The position numbers were made by a program, and so were the translations under genes. The notes below the pieces were generated by a model. The model was given only the letters and a program-made list of their open reading frames with translations. It made no database searches and was not told the DNA's origin. This document shows, piece by piece, positions 11,429 to 24,053 of a DNA stretch of 64,000 nt. The stretch covers positions 682,001 through 746,000 of the forward strand of contig MU867060.1 of the NCBI GenBank assembly GCA_033725935.1, in the 5' to 3' direction. Source of the DNA: Cladorrhinum sp. PSN259. Lineage: Eukaryota; Ascomycota; Sordariomycetes; Sordariales; Podosporaceae. Each line of letters starts with the position of its first letter. Positions within the stretch are counted from its first letter, which is position 1.

Positions 11429-14400
11429 ATGAGGGTCCGGGGAGCTTTGCAGGTGGCGGCCTTACTGGCGTCAGCCCTATGGGCAACGCCCCTCCTCGCG
11501 AAGAAGGACCGCCCAACCGTACACACCAAGATATTCGAACACATACCGAAGAACCTCAACTATTTTACCGATTCCGATGTCGTTGTTTTCCAAGATACCG
11601 AAGAGAACAATGTCTACCGCTCCGAAGACGCCGGCGTAAAATGGGACCGCGTGGACGCTGTGCCCAAAGGCGAAGCATGGCTGTTTGTCATGCACGATTT
11701 CGACCCGAAGCGCGCGTACATCCTCACCGAAGGTTCTGAGCACTTCCGTACCTCTGATCGCGGCAAGACTTGGCAGAAGTTCGACTCTGATGCCGAGCTG
11801 AGCATGTTCCGCGGCGATATCCTACAGTTCAACGCCGGCGATCCCGACCGCATCCTGTTCAATGGTATGACCTGCCAGGGCATATTTTGCCAGGAGGTCG
11901 CCATGTATACCACGGATGGGTTCAAGTCGAAGGCAAAACTCTTGCGCCAGAATACCGATGGATGCTGGTGGGCGAAGGGTACCGCGTTGTTCACGACCGG
12001 AGAGGACGACCTGGACAAGGATCGTGTGCTTTGCATCGCCAGGGACACCTTCTCGCCTTTCAAACAGGACCAGCGCCTGGTGATCTCTGACAACTTCTTC
12101 AAGGGCAGCGAGGAGGCCAAGAATATCCAGGAATTCGAGCCCAACCTGGACAAGGACAAGGCGGTGCAGGGTATCGTGAGCGTGGCCAATGTGAAGAAGT
12201 TTATTCTCGTGGCCACCACCTCGGTGAATACTGATGAGATGGCGCTTTTCGTCACCACGGACACTAAGAAGTGGCATCGCACCATATTCCCGGCTCCTCA
12301 CGACAGCCACGACCACCGCCTCATGCAGGAGGCATACACCGTGCTTGAAAGTACCGACTACAGCATTCAGATCGACGTCATGACATCCCGGCCTTCTAAT
12401 CCCATGGGCGTCATCTTCACCAGTACCTCCAATGGCATCTATTACTCGGAGAACAAGGAGCACACCAACCGCAACCGGAGGGGGCATGTTGATTTCGAGA
12501 AGATTGCTGATATCCAGGGAATTTTCATGGTCAACAGCGTTAAGAACTGGAAGGAGGTCGAAAGCAAGGGCAGCGCTGACAAGGAAGTTGTCACCGAGAT
12601 CACTTTCGATGATGGCCGGACTTTTGAGAAGATCACTGCTGACGGCGACCGTTTGCATCTGCACTCTGTGACCGAGCTTCGAAACGTGGGCCGCGTCTTC
12701 TCCAGCCCGGCACCCGGTCTTGTTATGGGTGTAGGAAACACGGGAGACTATCTTGAGAGTTATCCTAAAGGCAATCTCTATGTCTCTGATGACGCCGGCA
12801 AAACATGGACCAAGGCTCTGAAGGGTCCCCACAAGTACGAGTTCGGTGATCAAGGATCTATTCTCGTTGCTGTGGCGGACACCGGAAAGGCCGACGTCAA
12901 AGAGTTCAAGTACTCTATTGATCATGGTCTTCACTGGGAGACCGAGTCTCTGCCAGATGATGTCAAGATTCAGCCGTTCATTCTCACCACGAGCCAGGAC
13001 TCGGCCAGTCTCAAATTTATCCTTACCGGAAGCAAGCCAGGTGGAGAAGACAAGGATGGAAAGACCAAGGAGGATTGGTATATCATTACCATTGACTTCG
13101 ATGGTCTTCATGAGGATACCTGCAAGGATAGTAATCTGGAAGAGTGGCATGCTCGGGTCGACAAGGACGGGAAGCCGACCTGCCTGATGGGTCACACCCA
13201 GAGCTTCCAGCGCCGCAAGAAGAAGGCTGAGTGCTTCTTGAAGCAGGAGTTCAAGCACCTGAAGCCCAAGACTGAGGATTGTGACTGCACTGACCTTGAC
13301 TTTGAGTGCGACTTCAACTTCGAAAGGGATGATGATGGCAAGTGTGTCGCTAGGGGTCCGATTGTCGCGCCTAAGGGAGCTTGCAAGGATGCCAAATCTG
13401 GAGACACCTTCAAAGGCACTTCGGGATACCGCAAGATCCCCGGAAATACATGCAAAGACACCAAGGAGACAAAGGAGAAGTACAAGGAGAAGGAGTGGCC
13501 CTGCTCTGAAGCTGGAGGCAAGAAGCCCTCGGCGCCAGCCACCGACAAGGTTGAGCAGACAAAGACAGAGCTTAAGGACTATGACTTCCTTGAAAAGCAC
13601 TACCTTGAACGCGGTGACTCCAGCTCCTCCGTTGATGAGACTGTCATTATGCGCGGATGGAGCGGGAAGAAGCCTGGCCCGATTCAAATCAGCGACGACC
13701 AAGGGAAGACGTGGCGGAAACCGAAGGATCTCGAGGACGAGGACATTGAGCAGATCATCTCGCACCAGTACTTCAAGGACATGGTATTCTTTATCACCTC
13801 GAAGAAGAAGGTCATTTACTCGACAGACCGCGGCAAGAGTTTTCATGATTTTGAAGCTCCCACCAAGTTCAATCCCAAGGTTTTCCCGTTTGCTTTCCAC
13901 CCGGATAAGAAGAACTGGCTCATTTGGATGGGGAAGAAGTGCGAGCATGATTCTTGCTACATGGTTGCTTCATACACACGCGACAGGGGTGATCATTGGG
14001 AGACTGCTGCTCGTTACGTTAGGCATTGCGAGTTTACGGGCGCGAGTTCGTACAAGTATCCTGAGCGCAAGGCTGAGCAGATTCTGTGTCTGAAGCACGA
14101 GGATGAGGATAAAGATAAGGGATTGGTCCTTGTTACCACGAATGATTGGTTTAAAAATGTCCACACACAAGGCAAGAATGTCAAGGACTTTGCGACCATG
14201 TCTGAGTTCATCGTTGTGGCTTCTGAGGACACGGAAAAGAAGACGCTGCGGGCTACTGCCAGTCTGGATGGGCTTACGTATGCTGATGCGAAGTTTCCGT
14301 ACGGGTTCAACATCCCTCATCAGCACGTGTATACCGTTCTGGACAGTTCAGCGCATGCAGTCAACCTGTTCGTTGCTGTTAATACTGATGAGGATCGCGA

Positions 14401-16088
14401 ATACGGCAGCATCTTGAAGAGTAACTCCAATGGAACGTCGTATGTTCTCAGCGTGAGCAACGTCAACGCCAATGCGGAATTTTTTGTCGATTACGAAAAG
14501 ATGTTGGGCGTCGAGGGTGTCGCTCTCGTCAACGTGGTCGCAAACCCGGATGCAAAGAAGGGGCCCAAGAAGCTGCAGACCAAGATCACGCACAGTGATG
14601 GGTCGATGTGGGGATACATTGCCCCTCCCAAAAATGACGATATTGGCAAGTTCTCGTGCCAGGACTCCAAGGGTACTGATAAGTGCGCCCTTCACATTCA
14701 TGGATACTCTGAGCGCCCGGATCGGATGAAGACATACTCGTCCAACGGGGCTATTGGGCTCATGTTCGGATGGGGCAATGTTGGTGATTCGTTGGGCCCG
14801 ATTAAGGATGCGGACACATTCATGACCACCGATGCTGGTATCACGTGGAAGAGAGTGAGGAAGGGACAGTATACCTGGGCTGTGGGTGATCAGGGCGGTG
14901 TGCTGTTGTTGGCAAAGGCCAGTTATGCTAGCTGGTCTAACGATGGCAGGTCTGGTGAAAAGACCAAGTCAGTCTTTTACTCTCTTGATGGAGGAAACAA
15001 GTGGGAGGAACACCCGATTTCTGATGAGGAGGTTGAGCTCTGGGATATTACGACTGTAAGGTCCGGTGGCTCGCGCAGCTTTTTGCTGTGGGGTAAAGAT
15101 AAGAAGGGTGCTTTCACGCTGAAGGTTGACTTTGACGGGTTCAGTGACCGGGACTGCAAGTTTTACAAGGACGATCTGGCGAAATCCGATTATGAGCTTT
15201 GGAGTGCGAAGCACCCTGACAACCCTGGGGGTTGTCTGTTTGGTCACATTAATCAGTTTTTGAGGAAGAAGCCGGATGCAAAGTGCAGGAATGATTTGAA
15301 GTTGCAGCCGCTTTATGGCAAGCAGAATTGTACCTGCACGAGGCAGGATTATGAATGGTTTGTTTTTCCCTCGTTCGCTTTTCTGCTGAGGGATGGTTAC
15401 TGACACTCAAAATAGCGACTACAACTTCGAGCTCGACCCGTTCAGTCAGTGCAAGCTCGTCAAGGGGTACCAACCAAAGTCCAAAGCAGAGTGGTGCGCC
15501 GAGCATCCCGATGCGGTAGATTATTTTAAGCCTTCCGGATACAGACGTATCCCACTTACGACGTGCATTGAGGGTGTGGCGCTCGATCAGAAGTCCCAGC
15601 CTGAATCTTGCACTGGGAAAGAAGAAGAATTCAAAAAGAAGCATCGGACCTCTTGGGTTGCCATCTTCTTTGCTGTCGTCATCCCCATTGCCATTGCTTC
15701 CGGGGCGGGATGGTACGTCTGGAGGAATTGGAACGGCAAGTTTGGACAGATAAGACTGGGCGACAACGGATCGAGTGCGTTTGACTCTGATCAACCTTGG
15801 GTGAAGTACCCAGTTATTGTGTTGAGCGCTGTTGTTGCCGTCGTGGGTGCCATTCCCGTGGTTGCTGCTGTTGTTTGGAGGAGTTTGAAGGGATTGGCGG
15901 AGAGGAGTGGGTTGCTTGGTGGTGCTGGTGGTTCGAGGGGCAGTTGGACGAGAGTTGGTGGTGGTGGATGGGGAGGAAGGAGCTTTACGACTAGGGATAG
16001 TTTTGCTAGGGGCAGTTCGGACTATAGTATTGTTGATGAGGATGAAGGGGAGTTGTTGGGGGAGGATGACAGTGAGGAGGAGGTTTGA
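11429..16088 (+). CDS. VPS10: Vps10 sortilin-type vacuolar sorting receptor
   Basis: Exons 11429-15357 and 15416-16088 encode 1533 residues; the 58-nt intron splits a Cys codon and restores the conserved C-T-R-Q-D-Y-E-C-D-Y-N-F-E segment. A signal peptide (about residues 1-24) is followed by two lumenal Vps10/sortilin propeller domains with Asp-box repeats (VSDDAGKTW, YSTDRGKSF, TTDAGITW). Each propeller is followed by a Cys-rich 10CC-like module (for example CTDLDFECDFNFE). A transmembrane helix lies near VAIFFAVVIPIAIASGAGW and a second hydrophobic segment near VIVLSAVVAVVGAIPVVAAVV. The cytosolic tail is Gly/Arg-rich and then very acidic, with a YSIV tyrosine signal. Yeast Vps10 cycles between the late Golgi and endosomes carrying carboxypeptidase Y, retrieved by retromer; the same role is inferred. 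The length fits fungal Vps10 (about 1480-1580). Confidence 0.96.
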
Positions 16089-16963
16089 GTGGGCAATGAT
16101 GAGGAAAGGTGCTGTTGAGGGTTTAGGATAGGGGACGGATGGCTCTTGATGGTGAGATGTAGGGGGGGGCATAGCGAAACTGGAATGATCTCGCTTGTTT
16201 GAAGTTGGCAGAGAGGAGGAGGAAGGGAGGAAGAGCCAGGCTGCTTGAAGCGGCTGATTTGGCTTGAATGTGTTTCTGGTAGACATTTCTCTTTTTTGAC
16301 TATTAGCATGACATGATGAAGCATTCCGATGATACATATATACATATCACTTTTTGCAAGGATACCTTTGCTCTTTTCATGGATAGCGTGTATCGAGTAG
16401 TTAGTGTAAGAATGGATTTTTTTTAAACGAAGCTGGGTTATCCTTTACAGTCTTGGACGGGGGTTTCTTTTATTCTCCGCACTTTTCTCTCTCCCCGTCA
16501 AGACTATCTCTATCTACCGAGTAACCTCAATCCACATACATACAAGTCGCTATATATTGATTTTGAAGCAAGGCACCATGGATTTTGTTCCTTCGTTTCG
16601 CCTCGAACGTGCCCCAGCGGGACTAGAAGTTGCTAATTGATCATCTCCTGAAGCCTTTCTACCAGTAGCATGAGATGATTACTTACTACAACAAAATATC
16701 AGAAAGTTGGCAAGGAGATTGAGCAAGAAAGAGAAACAATTGAAGGCTTATATCGAGGACATGACATTGAACCTGCACAAGATAGCCGACGGGGAGCAAC
16801 CGTCCGATTCTATGAAAGTGTTATTGTACAGTTATAGATTCTGATAACCTTGATTCAGCCAGATAAAGCTAGAGTTGACAACAACATTTTTAGGATTTCA
16901 ACCGTCTTTTAAAATGTATTCCATTCACCTCACTGATTCCACTCTTATTACCACACACACACA

Positions 16964-17008
<45 letters not shown>

Positions 17009-20000
17009 CTCACTCCTCTTAAAACTTCAACCATGACATTTTTCTATTTCCAGATGATAGGGGAAAACCCGCATAGATGATCGACAGCAAGGAAAAAAAA
17101 CTCTCTCTCTAAATATTTATGACAACAAGACGCAAGGTAACGGCGCAGTTTCCAAAGTTCCTGTTTTCCCACCCCCGCTGCGCCGTATCTGTCAGTCCGT
17201 ATATGGGTAAGGCGAGGTAAAAGTAAAAGTACCAATGCCACAAGGCAACTTCAGACAGAGTCACACACAGAGAGAGAGGCACAAGATGGGGTTGCATTGC
17301 ATCCAATTTCTTTTTCTGTTTTTTGGGACCTTCATGCAAGTTTGATGATTACACTACTCCGTGTTGTTCAAAGCCTTCCATGGTTGTACCGTAGATCCCA
17401 CACGACATTTGGGTGATCTTTCCCTACATTGTACATACATACGTATTATTATTGCTGACTTACAGGAAGTGAGGGGGGAAAAGGGGGGAAAAGGGCGGGA
17501 GGGGATTACTGAGATTCGAAGCACATCATACATACATAGTATGCTCCAGTCTTTTTTTTTTCTGACAATGCATGAGTTTTCTTGAGCTTTCCCGTTGGTT
17601 ATTAGATAATGGTCATTCTCTTTCCGCGCGTCTCGAATTGCGTTGAGGCAAAAAAAAAAAAAAAAAAAGGTTGTCTTGACTATAATCCGTAGGAAGTATA
17701 GTGTATAGTCTTTTCCAAAAGTGATCAACATGATGATGCCATCCCATCCATCCATCCATCTGCCATGATCTACTTCCTTCATATGCCGTTATTATACATC
17801 AAACTTTCACTCTCCATCAAGATTTCACACACAACGACGACAAAAGGAGCATATATATCGTACGGCACGGCACGGGTTGGGCGGCATTTCAAAGTGCCAG
17901 GCGGCAGATGTCCATGTCCGTTGTCCACTGCATCCCACCCCCTTTTCCAGCTTTCCGGCCCCCCCCTTCCCCCCCCTCTTACAGTATCTACACTGCCTAC
18001 CTATCTACGCCGTACACCTCTACCCGGGAACGCGGCAGATCTGCCTGGTTCAAGAGATTTGGGAGAGACGAAAGGCAAGCGGCGGCGCAGCAAACATTGT
18101 TTCCTTGTCCAACAAGCTCAATATTGGTTTTTGACGTGCAGCTTTCATGTATCATGTATGCACATGTATGTTCGGATATAGACGGGCACGGCTGGCGCAG
18201 TCGGCACACACATGAGGTAGATGGGTGGTGAACTTTTGAGGTTTTGTTTGGTTCCCTAGAATGGGTGTGGTTTCACAACCTGTAAAATCCAAGATTATGA
18301 ATTGCTACAAGCGGAAAAAAAAAATGCTGAGAATGAGAGGCCGTCATCGGATCGGATGAGTGTTGCTCTTGCATATTCGTGGCTGTTGTTGTTGTTTGCA
18401 ACGCAGGAAACCAGATACGGATAGAGAGAGAGTGTGGTCTGAAGTAAACAACAAACCTGCAAGACTCGTCACATATTTCCTCTCTCTCTCTCCACCGTAC
18501 GTAATATTCCGAATGATATGTGACATCTATCCTTGGGTAAAACCGTTATGAGTGGATAAATCATCCCGATCCCGATGCATCATGCAATGCATATCTCGGA
18601 GGAAAAGAAAAGAAAACAAACTCTCCATCTCTCTCTCTCTCTCAACGTCCGGAAAAAGCAACCCTCAAAATCCACAGAGAAAAGCATTGTTCGGCCCTTC
18701 CGATTCCCCTCGAACCCGCCCCCCTATCAAATCAATAGACTGTCAATTCATTGAGTCCAGACCACCAAAAGTGTTCTTGTCCTCAAGATACCGAGGTGCA
18801 AAGCAACAAACTTTCTTTTTTTTTCCCAGCTCGCAAAGGGGTGTGTCCAGGCAAGGCAAACCCAGACCATTGCCCGCTAGAATCTTCCTCCCCTTCCACG
18901 ACTCCATTCACAATCCTCCCTCTCAAATTCCCAAAGAGACGCTGACGGTGGTGGTGCTGGTGGTGCTGGTGCTGGTATGTAAACCCCCGCACGGGAAACA
19001 CGAAAAATCCACAGCGAGTGGTCAGCCACTCAGGGGTTAGAGAGAGATGGGGGGGAGGAGGGCGGCGGTCTGAGCGGTGCTGCTTTCTCGTTGCTCGCTA
19101 CGTACTCCCACTCGCTCGCTTCCAAAGTGGGGGAGAGAGAGAGAGAGAGAGCACATCTCCATCTCCATCTCCATCTTCTCCATGTGCTTGCCGAGAAGAT
19201 CCCTTTTCCTCCATCTCCATCCACAAGCCAACGTCCACATCTCCGCTAAATAACCTCTTTTTAAAATAAAAACGCACAGAACTCTCCACGATCCCGACGG
19301 CGGCAGTGCTTTTTTAGTTTTGGTGGCTTTTTTCTTCTTTTCCTAGCGCAACTCCATAACACCGCGCAAGTTCAATCCATAAAAAAAAAAAAATTCCCAT
19401 TCCACCCTGGGTTTCGTGGCGGGCTTCCCGTCCGTCCGGCTTAAACCGATACATACCCACTGCCATGGGAGTCCGTGGGAACAATCATTCAATCCACCCA
19501 CCCAACCCCAGCATTCAGTGATGAAATCTCTCGCCCATCATCAGGAACTACACATCCGGTCAGCCTTTCAAAACTGGTGGTATCCATCAAAACAAATTTG
19601 TATGAACTGAATCTCGCCCCTCGCTAAATAGAGTTGAACAAATAAAAATCACACGAGATTACCGTATTCGTAACATGATATCCCTCCATTCACTGCCACA
19701 ATCCATCCACAAATGCTTGATGAGCTCAGCATCCCCGACAAAGAGCTCGGATGCATACACACACACAGACAACCGCAAAGGTCTCAGGTGAATAGATGGT
19801 GCAAAAGTAAATAAAACTGTGATGATGTGATGCACGAACACACCAAGGTGACAGTGATAGACAAGAGAGGGGGTCCGGGCGTTCGGCGACTACCCCTGCC
19901 AACGTTCCAACGACAACAACCATACCCAGAGTATGTACTGTACCATCCCATCCGACGTCCATGAAAATGTTCGCGACGGCGCTGCCGTGACAGAATACAC

Positions 20001-20653
20001 GATACGTATGTATGGCCCTTCGGTTTGCAGCAAATGCAGCAGCGTAGTATTGGCACTTCGCTCTGCGATGCTATCCTGCCGTATCACACACACCCAAAAC
20101 CTACCCATCCCATCACATCACACACGCTCCACCTCCGCATCTTTCTTCCGAGGTATGTGTGACAAGAAATCAGTCCAGACCCGAACAACCAGACACGAGA
20201 CAGAGCAAGGCGGGTATGGCCCAAAGGCTTGAAAAGAAAAGAAAGAAAAGGTTCAATAAACTTGGCTATGGATGGCTAATAAAAATGGTGTATGGACAAA
20301 AAAAACGCCAGTTGTGGGAATGCTAATAAAATAAACGTATAATAAAAACTCCCTTACAAGTGTTGGTTTTAAAAGACATATTGATAAAATTGATGCTTTT
20401 TTAGAGATTCCCCTCCCCCCATTAACGCCATGCCAAGATTTTATCCCGAGAAATAGGAAAGAAGAAAATAGGTAACAATGATCCTCGCCATGTTTAAAAA
20501 ATATATCGAAAAACGCCGCTGATGAGGTGCACAAAACTGCCGTGAAATTACGAAAATCCGTCAAATACGCAGTGAAAAAGGGTCTGGCCCCCCAAAAAGA
20601 GGGTAATCAGAATCGAAATGATGTGTCGTGGCGGTGAGAGAGAAACAAGAGTT
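16089..20653. other. Long convergent intergenic region rich in microsatellites
   Basis: About 4.6 kb lie between the stop codons of two convergent genes. It has many low-complexity runs: AC/TC at 16952-17004, poly-A near 17650 and 19382, CATC repeats near 17744, TC near 18632 and GA near 19136. Open frames are short and compositionally skewed, and none resembles a protein family. Long 3' UTRs or an unrecognised non-coding RNA are possible but unsupported. Confidence 0.5.
16952..17004. repeat. Compound (AC)n-(TC)n microsatellite
   Basis: About seven AC units are followed directly by about nineteen TC units, ending in a CCCTCC run. It lies in the VPS10 3' intergenic region. Confidence 0.95.
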
Positions 20654-23600
20654 TCAATTACGCCGCATGCGATTCCATATTCGCTTCATCATTCCCTTTT
20701 CGGTCGGCGTGCTCGAGTTCCAATGATCAACCCCTACCCATTTCTCAAAACTGTTCTTGTGGGCTCCTCCCTCTCGAATATCCGTTGCCCGGGCCTCCAC
20801 GGCTTGCGACGACACCATTGGGATTGTTGGCTTGCGAGTGTGTTGCTGGTGACCTTGCTGCTTCTGCTGCCATCCATAAATCTCATCTTCGTGTGCTCGA
20901 AGGTCGGGCCTTGTTAGGGTCATACGCAATGTCATCTCGCGGGATGACACGGGTGCTTGAGTGTAACCACTTCCCTCAGGCAAATTGGAACCAAAATCTC
21001 GGCCGTAATTGGGATCTGCCAATATGGTGGCACCAAATCGGGGCGGGCGAAGGCCGCTAGGCTTGTTCTCGAACGCCTCGGGGGTCTTTGGAGAATCAGG
21101 ATCGGCGAGTGAGGACACATTGCTGTTGAGTGATGCATTCTCGTCATCGTCGCCGTCCACCAGAAAGGAGCTCATGTTTGCCGTCTCATCCACCAATCCT
21201 TGGGGGAGGGTCGGCGACAGTACATCTGCTGATGGGAATCCAAATTCCACCGCCTCATCGAACTTTTGTGGCGAGGCCAAGTACACCCGTAGTTTCAGTC
21301 GAGCCTCGGGATCTTGATAGTGTGCTGCAGCCGGGTCAAAAGCCGTGATGGACGGTTGAGGACCATGTTTAGGTGTTATTAGTGACAAGGCGCGCGACTT
21401 GCGTCTGGTGAGGTGTTGTACCGCTGGACTTGAGCCACTGTTGTTTCGTGTGTGAACTGGTGTTGTTGGTGAGGTAGCTGCATGATTGGTTCCGGGTCTG
21501 CTAGACGAAAATGAAGAGCGCCCAAAAGGCAGTTTTGAAATGGACAAGCGCCGGCGAAACGAGGGTCTTTGTTTCGAGTTTGATGGGACGCCTTCTCGAA
21601 GATTTGCGTGATAGTCATCAAGGAACAGACGCAGATCAAGATCCTCGTCTTCCTCTAACCACCGGAAGCTATCGTAGAATGACTGCGGTATTGGCGCGTC
21701 ACCGGTCTGCTGCTCGACATGATTTCTGAAGCTATAATGCGAGTTCATGCTATTTCGTCGGGGTGACGGGGGTGAAAAAAGAGTGTCGTCTGTTGTCAAG
21801 TCTCTTCTGCTGGTGTCTAGGTTGAGCTTACACAAGGCTTCGTCAGCTGCGTCAAGAATGACGCTGGCACGCAAACGTCGAGCAAGATCAACTTGTTTCT
21901 CCCGAGTGAGCTCCTCTTCTTCGTGTGTGGTCTCCGACGGGGCAACGTATGAAGGAGACGAACTAGAGCTTGAAAACTGAGACTCGAGCCCTGATCCTGG
22001 ACGATTGATTCGAGTCACAATTTGCTCTGATAGGCTGCGGTCCTTGCGAGGCTTCCGGCGCCTGAAATTTGATATGTCGTCGTAGTGCTGAGAGATACCG
22101 TCAACAAGTCCAGACTCTTGGGCAAAACGCAGCCGCTCGAGCGTTGAAAAGTACTAGTAAGTGAAATATGTCAGTAAGAAGCCCATGGCGGATCGGGATT
22201 ATAACAATAAACAGAGAAAGCAAGAGCCGCCGAGCTAATCACATCCCCCGCGAACTATGATTTATTAAGCCAAGCGGGTGAATATCTCTGTGCCTGCTGC
22301 TGCTTGGTTGCAGCAGGGGATAAGGGGGGAGGGGGGGGGGTTCCATGGATTGGCAAGCCATTCTAAAAGAAGACGTGGGACCTGCATGTGCTGAGCACTC
22401 GAGGGCCAAAACGCTTGCGGTGAAGCTGCAATGTCATGGCACCCCGCCACCCTGGTCTTAGACCGGCATGCAGGAAGTGATTCTCAGGCACAATTATTGC
22501 GCTGACCTCCGCACACACTCCGGCCCATCACCACCACTTGGATGCGTCCAAAGTGAAAGCACAATAAAGGAAAGAAAACCCATTGACGAATGAGCTTCTT
22601 GAGTGCAGTTCTGACAAGGAAAACAGCATTTGGTCGCAGGGCGAAAATGGAGCCCCGTTGGAGCTACCCTTGAAAATACTCCGGTTGGTCCGTTGTTGAA
22701 AAGAGAAGCGCTGAGGAGGAATCAGGATTTCCAGGAAGGGTAAGTCTGAAGCTTGGCTGAGTGACCGGAATCTGGGAATCCTGGCGAAATTCTCATCTTC
22801 TGTTGCGGAGCATGAAAGAGTTGGTGAACACTGTCATGCTCATCTTCATGCTCATCTTCATGCTCCCACTCAACGGGCAAATCAGACACGTGGGATGGTT
22901 CGTGGGGACGCGAGAGAGTGCCATTGCGGGAAAAACAATTAAAGGCAGTCAATTTCCATTGGGTGTCGGCGTGTGCTGAAGTGTGAATTCATTTGCAGGA
23001 GCTCGCACTTGCGGCAAGCCAATGGGCGGCTCTTGTCCAGATTCGGAGGTGTGCACGCGAACGCGGGGATGAGAAGAAGAATAAAAATATTTCCGTACAC
23101 ACCTTTCGTTGTATCGCCAACGGCAGAGCCTCAAATTCCTCTCTTGACATCTGAGGAACAGCTGCGGCCTGTGCTTGTCGCTTGTGAATGCTGCTCGACC
23201 TCGAATGCCCGCCTGGTCGTTTCTGGCTGCCCTTCATGGCAGGCAAGTCCAGTGAGGCGCGCCCATATACTCTCCAAGCTTGTCCATTGGATGGTGATTG
23301 TTGATGGTTTCTTCTTCCCCAGCGTGAAAATGAGCGCCCGTGTTTCGATGCCGTCTGTGGGCGGGATGGTGTCTGTTCTGCCGAAGAATAGGCCGGGCCG
23401 TAGAAATAATCTAGTGCATCTGCTTGAGGAACGTGATCCGCGGGGCCATCGTACGTTGGAGCTGGCATGGTGGTGTGTGTCTCGTTGCTGTCGGCGTCAC
23501 TGCTTGCTGGGCCAGACGACCACACGCTGGAGACGATGCTTGCTGTCGATGCCGACGGAGAAAGGAAGAAGGTGTAGAAAACTGCGTCTCTAGAAGTGGT

Positions 23601-24053
23601 AGTGGCGGTGCTGGTATTACAATTAGAATTATAGAAACAATTGTCGTTCAAGTCGTCGTTCTCGATGTCGTTGGCGTTGCCAGGAGCGTGTAGTAACAAT
23701 GAGTGATCGACTGAGTGATCGCTGCTTGAGACACAGTTGAAGAAGGGGAGTTGCAGACTGCTGGTACAGGCACTGGAGGGGAGCGAGAATGACGAGGATG
23801 AGAATGCGAATGGGATTGGGAATGGATGATCCCTTGCGTCTTCTTTTGCCAGATTCGGATGGATGTCATCCACATCGCCCTGCTCGGCTTGTTCGCCCTG
23901 CAAGTGGAAGCTGCCCTCTTCCAGGTGGCTCTCGTCTTCTGGGGCAGAGCGGACGGAGTGGGCAGTTGCCAGGGGCGCCTTGCCGTCCATCTCGCTACTG
24001 GCTGCCGTTCCTAGGCCGCCGTGACCGACGCTGCGATGTTCCCTGTTACCCAT
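20654..24053 (-). CDS. Large Ser-rich fungal protein of unknown function
   Basis: I do not recognise a domain. Two exons, 24053-23103 and 22153-20654, give 816 residues, joined in phase 0 across a 949-nt intron (GTGTGT donor, CTAG acceptor). The join reads REEFEALPLAIQRK-YFSTLERLRFAQ, a continuous amphipathic segment that looks like the conserved core. The rest is largely disordered: Ser/Thr/Pro-rich with basic RRRLSIS and RRKSR phospho-type sites, an acidic SFRWLEEDEDLDLRLFLDDYH helix, and a basic C-terminus (MMKRIWNRMRRN). The frame is open for about 195 codons before a second in-frame ATG at 23468-23466, which has an ideal CACC context (PAPTYDG...). That ATG would give a 621-residue protein, so the true start is uncertain. 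Similar disordered proteins are often labelled mucin-like in fungal genomes, but no signal peptide is seen. An intracellular scaffold or signalling protein is a guess. Confidence 0.65.
22154..23102 (-). other. 949-nt intron of the Ser-rich unknown gene
   Basis: GTGTGT at 23102 and CTAG ending at 22154 bracket an intron far longer than the 50-120 nt of most others here. It contains a short 12-nt tandem repeat (catgctcatctt type, about 22836-22866), a G-rich run near 22326 and several stops in every frame. No snoRNA C/D boxes were evident. Confidence 0.6.

Noticed and set aside
11822..13948. 708-codon minus-strand frame inside VPS10
   Set aside because: Antisense shadow of the VPS10 coding frame; codon bias of the real gene keeps it open.
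22836..22866. Short catgctcatctt tandem repeat as a CRISPR-like array
   Set aside because: Only about 2.5 contiguous copies with no spacers, in a fungal intron.
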